DNA from: Deltaproteobacteria bacterium UBA2385
GTDB taxonomy: Bacteria; Myxococcota_A; UBA796; UBA2385
Direction: 5' to 3'
DNA: 19,628 nucleotides
NCBI GenBank assembly: GCA_002343455.1
Contig: DDSR01000386.1
Coordinates: forward strand, 13,190 to 32,817
Of the stretch, positions 7,629 through 14,350 are shown one piece after another. How positions within the stretch are numbered: position 1 is the stretch's first letter; each line of letters starts with the position of its first letter. The position numbers and the translations under genes were made by a program. The notes under the pieces were generated by a model. The model was not told the DNA's origin. It ran no database searches and was given only the letters and a program-made list of their open reading frames with translations.

Positions 7629-8809
7629 GCCTCGATGTGACCGTTGCCTGGGATCGGCCCGCGTCCTCGGGCGAGAGCGAGCACTGGCTCTCGCTGTCGA
7701 TCCGGGGCGTCCAGGGCGTCGACAGTCCAATGGCCTTGGCCATTCTGGTAGACACCAGCACATCGATGGTGGGTGACCGCCTCGTTCGGGCCTGCGCGAC
7801 CGTGGAGGCCGTCGTGCGCGCCGCTCAGCCAATCGACCGGGCGCTCGTGTTGGGCTTCGGGAGCTCTGTGGTGCGTGCCTTCGAGGGCGCAGGCGGGAGC
7901 GAGATCGGCGACGCCTTGCGGAGCCTGGCCGCAGGCGGAAAGACCCGGCTCGACCTCGCTCTGGACGAAGCCGAGCGTTGGCTGCGAAGTCAGAACGGCC
8001 GCACGCACGTGCTCCTGCTGACAGACGGCGATCCGACAAGCGCAGAGGGCCGAAGGGTCCCCAACGACCCCTTCGTCGAGCGAATGCGGCTGCTGGGTCG
8101 CGACGGACTCCGGTTCACCGTGGTCGGTCTGGGCTCGACGGATGGCTACGACGCCGCGTTTCTCCGTGCGATTGCGGATGCCGCGGGCGGGGTGGCCGTG
8201 GTCGGGGTCCAGCCGGCCTTGCTCAGGGACCGCACCTTGTCCGCCATGCGAGCCGGAACGGGTGATGCCGCCGTGGTCCACGTTTCTCTCAAGTCTTCTG
8301 AGCTGTCCGTCGTGGAAGCGTGGCGGGTGGAACCCCGCGTGCAACCGATAACGCTCGACGGCGCTGGGGCGGCGCTCCCGATTGGCGAAGAGGGGGCCCT
8401 GCTGCTCCGGGTGCGGCTGGTTCAGGGTCTGGGAGCCAGGCGCGGCGAGCGCGTCGTGGGCACCCTGACGGCGCGCCAGCACGGCGGGGCCCAGGCGAAC
8501 GTGCCGCTCGTGCTGACGATGGTGGCGCCCGGCTCCAGCGAGCGGATGCTGCTCAACGAGGCCGTGGACCGGCTCCGGGTGAAGGTCGAGCTGGCGCGAA
8601 CAGCACAGGTGAGAGCGTCCGCGGATGAGTGGGACGACCAGATCCGCCTGACCCGGCAGCTCGCCGATCTTGCCAGCCGACTGGATGATCCCCGCGCGAC
8701 GAGGCGGATCCAGGCCGAGCTCAACCGCTTGGACGGGGGCGCATCGCTGAGCAAGGACGACCGGGAGACCGCGGTGGATGCGCTGCGGGGAGGAGAAGAA
8801 GATGGCTGA
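7625..8809 (+). CDS. von Willebrand factor A domain protein with intact MIDAS
   Basis: A 394-residue soluble protein. The GTG start at 7625 overlaps the ATPase stop (GTGA). Residues about 35-215 are a vWA domain with a complete metal-ion-dependent adhesion site: D43-T-S45-T-S47 in LVDTSTSMVG, T107 in GGKTRL, and D134 in LLTDGDPT. It therefore probably binds Mg2+ and a protein ligand. Residues about 225-320 form a beta-rich region, as in TerY-like and YfbK-like vWA proteins. The C-terminal 80 residues are helical (VDRLRVKVELARTAQ..., then LADLASRLDDPRATRRIQAELNRL). There is no signal peptide or transmembrane helix, so it acts in the cytoplasm. AAA+ ATPases and vWA proteins commonly work in pairs (MoxR/vWA, magnesium-chelatase type), and the overlap here supports direct partnership with the ClpB-like ATPase. 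Confidence 0.95.
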   Translation: MSLDVTVAWDRPASSGESEHWLSLSIRGVQGVDSPMALAILVDTSTSMVGDRLVRACATVEAVVRAAQPIDRALVLGFGSSVVRAFEGAGGSEIGDALRSLAAGGKTRLDLALDEAERWLRSQNGRTHVLLLTDGDPTSAEGRRVPNDPFVERMRLLGRDGLRFTVVGLGSTDGYDAAFLRAIADAAGGVAVVGVQPALLRDRTLSAMRAGTGDAAVVHVSLKSSELSVVEAWRVEPRVQPITLDGAGAALPIGEEGALLLRVRLVQGLGARRGERVVGTLTARQHGGAQANVPLVLTMVAPGSSERMLLNEAVDRLRVKVELARTAQVRASADEWDDQIRLTRQLADLASRLDDPRATRRIQAELNRLDGGASLSKDDRETAVDALRGGEEDG

Positions 8810-9206
8810 ACGCAAGGGGATCTCATCACCTGTGCCCCAACGGCGGGGTGACTCCTCGACCGAAGCGTCCGGGCGACGCTCCGCTGTCTCCGCTGCCGTG
8901 CCTACAGAGCGCGGGCAGCTGTTCCTGGAGGGTCCCGACTGCGCTTGGCCGTTCACTGGTTCCCGGCTCCTCGTGGGTCGAGCGGGCGGGGGCGTCGGTG
9001 CCGACGTGGAGGTCGGCGACGACGGGGTGAGTCGGAGGCACGCAGAGCTCGTCGTGACCGGCGAGGGCTGGGTCCTTCGGGACCTGGGCAGCGTCAATGG
9101 GACCCGCCTGGATGGAACGCCGCTTGCGCCCGGCGAAGGTGTCGTGGTGAACGAGGGGCAGACCATCGCGCTCGGTACGGTCAGCTTGCGCCTGGTCCGC
9201 AGGTAG
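8802..9206 (+). CDS. FHA domain phosphopeptide-binding protein
   Basis: A 134-residue protein that is mostly one forkhead-associated domain, the phosphothreonine-binding partner of Ser/Thr kinases. After a Ser/Arg-rich flexible tail (1-35) come the FHA signatures LLVGR (56-60), SRRHAEL (77-83) and the SVNGTRLDG turn (97-105), with the Arg, Ser, His and Asn that contact phosphothreonine all present. ATG 8802 is chosen over the upstream in-frame GTG 8778 because GGGGAGGAG (8787-8795) sits at ideal distance before it. The gene overlaps the vWA stop by 8 bases. The N-terminal tail has several Ser/Thr residues and could itself be phosphorylated. It probably docks to the kinase encoded at 3808-5751 or to targets that kinase marks. 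It is the last gene of the overlapping block. Confidence 0.96.
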   Translation: MAERKGISSPVPQRRGDSSTEASGRRSAVSAAVPTERGQLFLEGPDCAWPFTGSRLLVGRAGGGVGADVEVGDDGVSRRHAELVVTGEGWVLRDLGSVNGTRLDGTPLAPGEGVVVNEGQTIALGTVSLRLVRR

Positions 9207-9247
9207 TCCACGGCCGCAGATCTGACTCTCGGCGGAGAGCACCCCCC

Positions 9248-10651
9248 ATGCCCCTGAACCTACCAATCCCCGTCTACTTCGCCGACGGCGGCCCCAACAT
9301 CGCCCACGCCCAGCACTACTACCAGGGCCTGCTGAGGGCGCAGGCCGAGGAGATGCGGAGCACCTTCGGACCGCTGGACACGGTGCCTGCCGAGGGACTC
9401 GACACCACTTGGATCGCCACGCTGCCGACCCCGTCTGTGCTGGTGCTCCCTGCCTTGTGCGGAGGATGGGTCAACAAGGACTGGGGTGCCTGGTGGGCCT
9501 TTCGTGGCCACCTGCGCGCATACCGGGCTGCGGGTGGGGTCGTGGTGTGCCTGGACAAGGCCTTCAACCTCCCTGCGGACGGCCAGCGCGCCGCTGGCCG
9601 AGGGTGGGAGGGCTTCGAGACCGATCCCGCTATGCCCGCGGTCATCGGTAAGGTCGCCTTCCTGCATGGCGAACAGGCCGCCACTGCGACAGTCTTGACG
9701 GAGCTGGAGACATTCCAGCTCGGCGCAAGGTGCGAGTGGAAGCGTGACAAGGGCGGCCATGACACCCGGGGCGGGCCGGTCGCGTGGATCGCGGCGAATG
9801 GCCAGCACCTCCCCTTTGCCTGGCGCTGGGCGCGTGAAGGCTGGGAGGAGCCGGGGGTGATGCTCTTCCTGTCCACCTGGGGCTGGTTGCGACGCGACAT
9901 CATGGACGGCAAGGAGTGGCCCCAGGAGCCCTTCAACCGGGAGGTCATCGAGAGGGTCTTCAGCGCCTACCGGGAGCTGAACCGCACCCTCGTCCAGCAG
10001 CAGGTCGCAGACGTGATCGCTCGGCGACAGACCCGGACCAGGCGGCTGGAGCGGCTGGCAGGGGACACCGTGAAGCTGCCCAATCGAGTCGGGAGGGAGA
10101 AGGACTACCACCGTCTGCTGGTCAACGACTCTGAGCTGTGCGTCGACATCGTGGGCTGGCGCGCATTGGTGGGAGAGGACCGAGACGGCGCCTCGCGCCG
10201 ATTCCGCGAGACCTTCCGACAGGCAGCCGTGGTCAACGAGCCCGGCCACGCCAAGACCGGCGGAGGTCGAGGGAGGCTGGACATCCTCCTGGCGGCGGAC
10301 GCCAGCGCTGAAGAGCAGGGCGAAGCCTACCTGGCCGCCGGCGAGCGGGGCGCCGTCGCTTGGATCGAGCTGGAGGCCGGCGCCATCCACCTGCACCAGA
10401 TCGTGAACTTCCTGGGAGGACACGGCCACACACTTCGTCCGGGCGACTACGTCTGTGCCGTCGACCGGAGCCCCGACGATGCGCCCGACGTTCAGCGGGC
10501 CCGAGAGCTCACCGAGGACCGCGGGGCCACCTTCCTGCACGCCCAGGTGCCCCACGTCTTCGCGCGGCTGGAAGAAGCCTACGCCCCCGACATGCACCGC
10601 CTCTCGCGCAAGCGGTACGCCATCGAGGTGATCCGAGGGCTGCTGGGGTAG
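9248..10651 (+). CDS. Large protein of unknown function, last gene of the island operon
   Basis: A 467-residue protein I do not recognise. ATG 9248 is chosen because GGAGAG (9234-9239) lies just upstream; the frame is open further upstream but would overlap the FHA gene. Residues about 1-240 look like an alpha/beta domain of flavodoxin or glutamine-amidotransferase type, with hydrophobic strands SVLVLPALCGGW, GGVVVCLD, GKVAFLHG, GPVAWIAA and PGVMLFLSTWGW. No Cys-His-Glu catalytic triad is obvious. A basic helical stretch (VIARRQTRTRRLERLAGD) follows near 255-280. The C-terminal part has GRLDILL (around 345) followed by VAWIELEAGAIHLHQIVNF (around 370-390). This spacing recalls a PD-(D/E)XK core, but the Lys is missing. 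It is separated from the FHA gene by only 41 bases, so it is probably co-transcribed. It may be the effector of the set; function is unknown. Confidence 0.85.
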   Translation: MPLNLPIPVYFADGGPNIAHAQHYYQGLLRAQAEEMRSTFGPLDTVPAEGLDTTWIATLPTPSVLVLPALCGGWVNKDWGAWWAFRGHLRAYRAAGGVVVCLDKAFNLPADGQRAAGRGWEGFETDPAMPAVIGKVAFLHGEQAATATVLTELETFQLGARCEWKRDKGGHDTRGGPVAWIAANGQHLPFAWRWAREGWEEPGVMLFLSTWGWLRRDIMDGKEWPQEPFNREVIERVFSAYRELNRTLVQQQVADVIARRQTRTRRLERLAGDTVKLPNRVGREKDYHRLLVNDSELCVDIVGWRALVGEDRDGASRRFRETFRQAAVVNEPGHAKTGGGRGRLDILLAADASAEEQGEAYLAAGERGAVAWIELEAGAIHLHQIVNFLGGHGHTLRPGDYVCAVDRSPDDAPDVQRARELTEDRGATFLHAQVPHVFARLEEAYAPDMHRLSRKRYAIEVIRGLLG

Positions 10652-10837
10652 CGGGGAATCGGGCGAGACTTCAGCCTCCGCTGCGTCCGTCCAGAGGCCC
10701 AGGGCCCCGGCGCGGGCCACGAGCGCCTCAGCCTCGTCCACCAAGGCAGGTGTGCCCGTCATCGCATTCTCAGCCGAGAGCCCCCAAGCCCGCTCGCCGA
10801 TCTGGACGCGATCGTGCCAGGCGAAGAAGTCGTCCAT
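10652..10837 (-). pseudogene. Probable truncated gene, N-terminal fragment
   Basis: On the minus strand, ATG at 10837 begins a coding-like stretch: MDDFFAWHDRVQIGERAWGL, then SAENAMTGTPALVDEAEALVARAG. It is preceded by a GGGGGG-rich ribosome-site-like sequence. Codon choice is gene-like for about 60 codons. It then runs head-on into the 3' end of the plus-strand gene ending at 10651, where the open frame continues only as an antisense shadow. I read it as the surviving start of a gene whose 3' part was lost. Family unknown; a small helical protein is all that can be said. It lies directly after the frameshifted regulator remnant, as if the two once formed a two-gene unit. Confidence 0.4.
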
Positions 10838-10846
10838 CCTGCCCCC

Positions 10847-10995
10847 CTACACGCCGGCCAGCCGCCGCACGCACCGTCCGATGGCCAGGACCAGTGGGTG
10901 GGGTGGGCGACCTGATAGCGGTAGGCGTTCCGCCTTGCACCATCGTCTCGCCCCACCAGCACCCCTCGGTCAAGCAGCCAGGCCACGCCCTCCTC
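10847..10995 (-). pseudogene. Frameshifted, 5'-truncated remnant of a winged-helix regulator-like gene
   Basis: The minus-strand frame reads EEGVAWLLDRGVLVGRDDGA, then RRNAYRYQVAHP, which looks like the end of a winged helix (a 'wing' with Arg/Asn/Tyr). The frame then fails. In a neighbouring frame the sequence continues plausibly as PLVLAIGRCVRRLAGV and stops at 10847-10849. The break falls in a GGGTG-type tandem (plus strand about 10893-10907). Removing one 5-base unit restores a continuous reading, so a slippage insertion explains it. Upstream, the frame meets a stop at 10996-10998, only about 20 bases from the attachment-site-like sequence, so the 5' half is gone. The family is a guess from the wing-like pattern. 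Confidence 0.4.
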
Positions 10996-11017
10996 CTAGG
11001 GGTCCTCGCCCTCCCCC

Positions 11018-11041
11018 GTTCGACTCCCGCCGCCTCCACCA
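11018..11041 (+). other. Attachment-site-like 3' end of a tmRNA or tRNA gene (attR candidate)
   Basis: These 24 bases match the 3' terminus of a tmRNA (or a serine-type tRNA). They contain the T-loop TTCGACT, its 3' stem strand CCCGC, a seven-base acceptor strand CGCCTCC and the terminal ACCA. The 5' T-stem strand expected before the loop (GCGGG) is absent: the preceding bases are CCCCG, which cannot pair. No tmRNA tag frame or tRNA body exists upstream. It is therefore a displaced 3' end, as left by tyrosine integrases that insert at the 3' end of RNA genes and duplicate it. The orientation means the integrated element is to the left. The integrase and the intact RNA gene are outside the window. 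Confidence 0.7.
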
Positions 11042-11053
11042 CTTACGACCAAG

Positions 11054-11082
11054 CTTCGCCCGGCCTCACCCGCCGGGCGAAG
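11054..11082 (+). terminator. Strong hairpin after the RNA 3' end, probable original RNA terminator
   Basis: A perfect 10-bp stem (CTTCGCCCGG at 11054-11063, CCGGGCGAAG at 11073-11082) encloses a 9-base loop. It starts 13 bases after the CCA of the tmRNA/tRNA-like fragment, which is where that RNA's terminator would lie. The T-tract is weak (TCGTCT). It fits the native chromosomal flank of the insertion site. Confidence 0.5.
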
Positions 11083-11201
11083 TCGTCTCCGGAGGGTCAC
11101 CTCCACCAGGTCTCCACCGGATGGACCCACCGTTGCATGCCCCTCACCGGTGCCCGCGAGGCCCACGCCGGCATCGTCCAGCTTCTCGACCTGAGCGCCG
11201 T

Positions 11202-12188
11202 TCAGATGCGCCCGTAGCGGTCCCGCAGCCCGCGCGCCCACTCCGACCCTTCGCCAGCGACCGCGCCGACGCGGTCGATGAGCGCGTCCAGCGGCAGCAG
11301 CCCGACCGTGCCCGGCTGGCGGAGGAGCGCGCGGAACTCGTCGAGCACCCGACCGCCGCTGAGCAGCGCCTCGTTGTCGCTCGGCGCGCAGACCAGGAAC
11401 AACGCGCGGCCGGCGCCTCGGCGCGCGGCCTCGACGTGGGCGAGGGCGTGGTTGACCCAGAGCTGCCACAACGGCCCGCCGAAGGGGCAGCCCTTCGCTG
11501 GCAGCTCGACGAGCGTCCGGTGCTCTTCCGAGCGCCGCCAGTATCCGTAGCCCTTGACGCCCTGGTACGCGCAGGCCCCCCGGTCGTCGCGGACCGGCAC
11601 GTCCTCGGGGCAGACGACCTGCCCACGAGCCGCGCGCCCAGCCCTGCGGAATCCACAGGAGCTGAACTCCTCCTCGACGAATTTCGTCTCGATGACGACA
11701 ACCGCGGCGCCCTCTGAGAAGGTGGCCTCGACGAGCAGGTCGCAGTCGACGCCGCCGCGGCCTGTCTGGTCCCCGAACACGTCTGCGGCGGGGGTGTGCT
11801 CGATGATGATGGAGTCCACGCGCACGAGGCCCGGCAGCAGAGGGGCCAGGACGGCCGTCGCGAGGTCGGTGTCGGCGGCGAGCGGCGCGAAGAGGTTGAA
11901 GCACATCGCCTGACTGGAGAGCATGTTGCGAAAGGTGCGCTCGCCGACGCCTTTCCCGGCATCCCGTCGCCGCATCGCGGCCGCGTGCGCAGCGGGGACG
12001 ACGAAGTTCGCCCCGCGCCCGACCGCCTCCGCATCGAGCCAATGTCCGTGCCGATCCCAGCCTTCCTGGAGCACCTCCGCGCGGTAGCGGCGCTGCCGCG
12101 CCTCAGCTCGGGCGCGGAACGAGGTGCCGGTCGTATAGACCGGACCGAAGCTCTCGGGCTCCAGGTTCCTCGCCTGCCTACGCGCCAT
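11202..12188 (-). CDS. Putative restriction endonuclease, PGN_0703-like family
   Basis: A 328-residue protein on the minus strand resembling the PGN_0703 family of putative restriction endonucleases. The conserved order is RTFRNMLSSQAMCFNLFAPL (85-104), GVDCDLLVEA (147-155) and VVIETKFVEEEFSSCGF (165-180). D148/D150 with E167-T-K169 make a PD-(D/E)XK active site that would cut DNA using Mg2+. Four cysteines surround and follow it (C178 in CGF, C193 in VCP, C206 in ACAY, C234 in GCPF), a possible metal or Fe-S site. The start is ATG at 12188; GGAGAGGGGG lies about 10 bases upstream. An in-frame extension upstream lacks coding character. It stands alone, with no methyltransferase beside it, on the chromosomal side of the attachment-like site. 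The family name is recalled from motif order and not verified by search. Confidence 0.87.
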   Translation of the reverse strand: MARRQARNLEPESFGPVYTTGTSFRARAEARQRRYRAEVLQEGWDRHGHWLDAEAVGRGANFVVPAAHAAAMRRRDAGKGVGERTFRNMLSSQAMCFNLFAPLAADTDLATAVLAPLLPGLVRVDSIIIEHTPAADVFGDQTGRGGVDCDLLVEATFSEGAAVVVIETKFVEEEFSSCGFRRAGRAARGQVVCPEDVPVRDDRGACAYQGVKGYGYWRRSEEHRTLVELPAKGCPFGGPLWQLWVNHALAHVEAARRGAGRALFLVCAPSDNEALLSGGRVLDEFRALLRQPGTVGLLPLDALIDRVGAVAGEGSEWARGLRDRYGRI

Positions 12189-12282
12189 GCTCGATGCCCC
12201 CCCTCTCCGCAGCGGGATGGTCGCCTTCCATGGCGCCGACGAGGATCTCGACGCGGGTGCCGGCCACGATCGCGGTGTGCAT
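12178..12282 (-). CDS. Possible small protein (34 aa) coupled to the endonuclease gene
   Basis: A minus-strand ORF of 34 codons starts at ATG 12282 and reads MHTAIVAGTRVEILVGAMEG, then ends EHGA. Its stop (12178-12180) lies just inside the start of the endonuclease gene, overlapping by 11 bases, which would couple the two. The GTRVEILVGAMEGD pattern looks like a small SH3/KOW-type beta strand pair. Support is only coding-like composition and the overlap, so this is tentative. Confidence 0.25.
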   Translation of the reverse strand: MHTAIVAGTRVEILVGAMEGDHPAAERGGIEHGA

Positions 12283-12340
12283 GCTTGGGTGGGTATCGCG
12301 TGGATCGCCATCCCGTAGCAGGCAGCCCCCGCTCCTTGAC

Positions 12341-14335
12341 GTGCTACGCCCTCGCATGCTGCACCTCCTCCTCCCCGCCTGCACCCCCACGCCCCCGCAC
12401 ACCCCGGCCGACACCGCTGCCGAAGACACCGGCACCGGTGACGCGGGCACCGACGCCGGTGACGCAGGCACGGACACCGCCACCGACACGGGCACCGCCG
12501 TCCTCTCCACGGTCAGCCTCTCGCTGGGGCCGATCCGGCCGCTGCTGGCGCAAGACCACGAGGTCGAGCTCTCCGTCACGCTGAACGTCAGCGAAGCCGC
12601 ACCTGGCGGCCTCGACCTCGTCCTGCGCGGGACCACCGACGAGGGCCTCAGCACCGAGCTGGCACGCTGGTCGGAGCTCCCCGTGGAGGACGCGGGCCTG
12701 GCGCTGTCCTGGAAGCCGCACCTGCTCGGCCTGCGCACCTTGCAGCTCGATGCGGAGGTAGACTCCACGATCCTGGGCACGACGGAGGGGCCGCGGGTCG
12801 CCGTCACGCCCACCTTGCTGCACGTCCACCACTGGTACGCCGACGCGGCGCTGCACCACTGGGTGAGCGCGCTGCTGGCGCCGACGGCCTTTGGCGCCGA
12901 GCCGGGCGAGGACCTGGCCTGGCGGGAGCGCGGGGCGGAGGTCCTGACCTGGAAGGGCGACGACTACGCGGGCAGCGACGCGACGGCCTTCGCCGCCTAC
13001 CTGTCGACCCTGAGCGAGGGGGCCAGCGGTGTCGTCGTCGACGAGATGTTCACCGGCACGGCCGGCGACCAGGTGGTCGGGCAGGCGCTGCAGATGGTGG
13101 CGGCCAGCGAGCCGGCACTCTTCCTGGCTCCGTACACGCAGGGCGCCTCGGGCGCCTCGATGATCGCCGGGCTCCGCGCCAGCGACCTCGTGCTGGTCGA
13201 GACCTACCCGGCCGACTTCCGCGCCTACGACATCTTCGAGAGCCGCCTGGGCGAGGTGGTGGCGGCCGGGCTGGGCGACAGCGCGGTCGCCGCGGTGAGC
13301 CTGTACGAGGCGACGCACGAGGCCGAGCTGCGGCGGCAGCTGTACTGGTTGCGCAATCACTTCCCCGACCTGCCCGGCATCGCCTTCTACGGCAACGCCC
13401 CCAGCGAGGCGCTGGCCTCCTCCCTCGACTCCCTGGTGGAAGAGGCCTGGCTGCGCGCCGCGCTGACGGTCGAGCTGCTGGATCGTACAGCCACAGTGAG
13501 GAACGTCGGCGGACAGGACGCCGGCACCGTCACGGTGCGCTTTTTCGACGAGGAGGGAGGCCTGCTGGAGTCGCAGGAGCTCGGCGGGCTGCCTGCCGGC
13601 GAGACGGTCGTGGCGGTGTCGAGCGCCGCGGCGGCTTCTGTCGAGCTGGAGCTCGACGCGGACAGCACCTGGCTGCGGTGGGTCGACCCTCGCGAACAGA
13701 CACCCGACGCCGAGGACGCAGCGACGTGGTGGGAGGACCTGGTCCGCGGGGCCACCTCGACCGAGGTGCTGGCGGGCCGCCCCGAGCTCGCCCTGGAGCT
13801 GGACGGAGGCGGCCTGGCCGGCGCCAGCCTGCCCCTGCCCGCGGACACCTTCGCCCTCCAGGCCCAGCTCCAGGTGCAGCGCTCCCAGATCTACGGCTTC
13901 GTCGGGCTGGGCCTGCGGACGGGCGAGGCCTTGCTCTGGCTCAGCCTGTACAAAGGCGAGGACGACATCGACCTGGGCAGCGACCAGGCCCGTCTGAGCC
14001 TCTCCCACGTCGATCCGGCCGGCGCCGAGGTGAAGGACCTCCTCCCCGCGGCGCTGGCGCCCGGCGACTACACCGTCTCCCTGGGCTTCGACGGCGAGGC
14101 GGTCCGGGCGCTGCTGACCGACGAGGACGGCACCCTGATCGCCGACACCGGGCGGCTTGCCGTGGACGAGAGCCTCGCGGGCGAGGAGCTCTGGCTGGCG
14201 GTGCGCCCGGACGGCCCCAGCAGCGTGGGCTGGGATCCAGGCGGGGCGGAGGTCCTCCACCTCGTCGGCGCCGCCAGCGCCAGCTACGCCACCGAGGTCC
14301 ACCTCTCCGAGGTGCGGAGCTACGCGGCGCCTTGA
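12341..14335 (+). CDS. Surface lipoprotein with glycosidase-like, CARDB-like and jelly-roll-like regions
   Basis: A predicted 664-residue lipoprotein. GTG 12341 gives two Arg followed by MLHLLLPAC, a short signal with a lipobox ending in Cys; ATG 12356 would leave no positive charge before it. After the Cys comes a low-complexity Asp/Thr/Gly/Ala linker (about 20-50), common in surface lipoproteins of Myxococcota-like bacteria. A beta region follows. Residues about 160-370 look like a TIM-barrel of glycosidase type, with repeated strand ends VVVDEMF, ALFLAPYT, LVLVETYPADF, VAAVSLYEA and GIAFYGN. Next is a CARDB-like beta domain (LTVELLDRTATVRNVGGQDAGTV...). The C-terminal 200 residues are beta-rich, like a concanavalin/LamG fold. 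It is probably an outer-membrane or cell-surface glycan-binding or hydrolysing protein; acidic residues in DEMF and ETYP could be catalytic. Enzyme activity is inference. Confidence 0.88.
   Translation: MLRPRMLHLLLPACTPTPPHTPADTAAEDTGTGDAGTDAGDAGTDTATDTGTAVLSTVSLSLGPIRPLLAQDHEVELSVTLNVSEAAPGGLDLVLRGTTDEGLSTELARWSELPVEDAGLALSWKPHLLGLRTLQLDAEVDSTILGTTEGPRVAVTPTLLHVHHWYADAALHHWVSALLAPTAFGAEPGEDLAWRERGAEVLTWKGDDYAGSDATAFAAYLSTLSEGASGVVVDEMFTGTAGDQVVGQALQMVAASEPALFLAPYTQGASGASMIAGLRASDLVLVETYPADFRAYDIFESRLGEVVAAGLGDSAVAAVSLYEATHEAELRRQLYWLRNHFPDLPGIAFYGNAPSEALASSLDSLVEEAWLRAALTVELLDRTATVRNVGGQDAGTVTVRFFDEEGGLLESQELGGLPAGETVVAVSSAAAASVELELDADSTWLRWVDPREQTPDAEDAATWWEDLVRGATSTEVLAGRPELALELDGGGLAGASLPLPADTFALQAQLQVQRSQIYGFVGLGLRTGEALLWLSLYKGEDDIDLGSDQARLSLSHVDPAGAEVKDLLPAALAPGDYTVSLGFDGEAVRALLTDEDGTLIADTGRLAVDESLAGEELWLAVRPDGPSSVGWDPGGAEVLHLVGAASASYATEVHLSEVRSYAAP
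12425..12502 (+). repeat. Low-complexity Asp-Thr-Gly-Ala coding repeat
   Basis: About 26 codons built almost only of GAC, ACC/ACG, GGC/GGT and GCC/GCG, with near-repeats of 'accgacgccggtgacgcagg' type. It encodes a flexible acidic linker after the lipid anchor of the lipoprotein, and is a likely site of length variation by slippage. Confidence 0.6.
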
Positions 14336-14350
14336 GGAGCGTCCCAGCGC

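Noticed and set aside
3808..9206. Type VI secretion locus (kinase, FHA, ClpV-like)
   Set aside because: No VipA/B, TssJ-M, Hcp or VgrG genes are present, and the ATPase has a single D2-type ring rather than ClpV's two.
9260..10837. Long minus-strand open frame of 525 codons
   Set aside because: Only the first 60 or so codons (from 10837) look like a gene; the rest is antisense to the 9248-10651 gene, whose strand has the better start, ribosome site and protein-like composition.
10652..11041. Complete tmRNA or tRNA gene
   Set aside because: Only the last 24 bases fit; the T-stem 5' strand, D-arm, anticodon arm and tag peptide frame are all missing.
12314..12348. 7-bp inverted repeat CGTAGCA/TGCTACG before the lipoprotein gene
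   Set aside because: Short arms with a 21-base loop partly inside the coding start; expected by chance in this composition.
12344..14302. Long minus-strand open frame of 652 codons
   Set aside because: Antisense shadow of the lipoprotein gene, rich in Gly/Arg/His/Gln with no domains.
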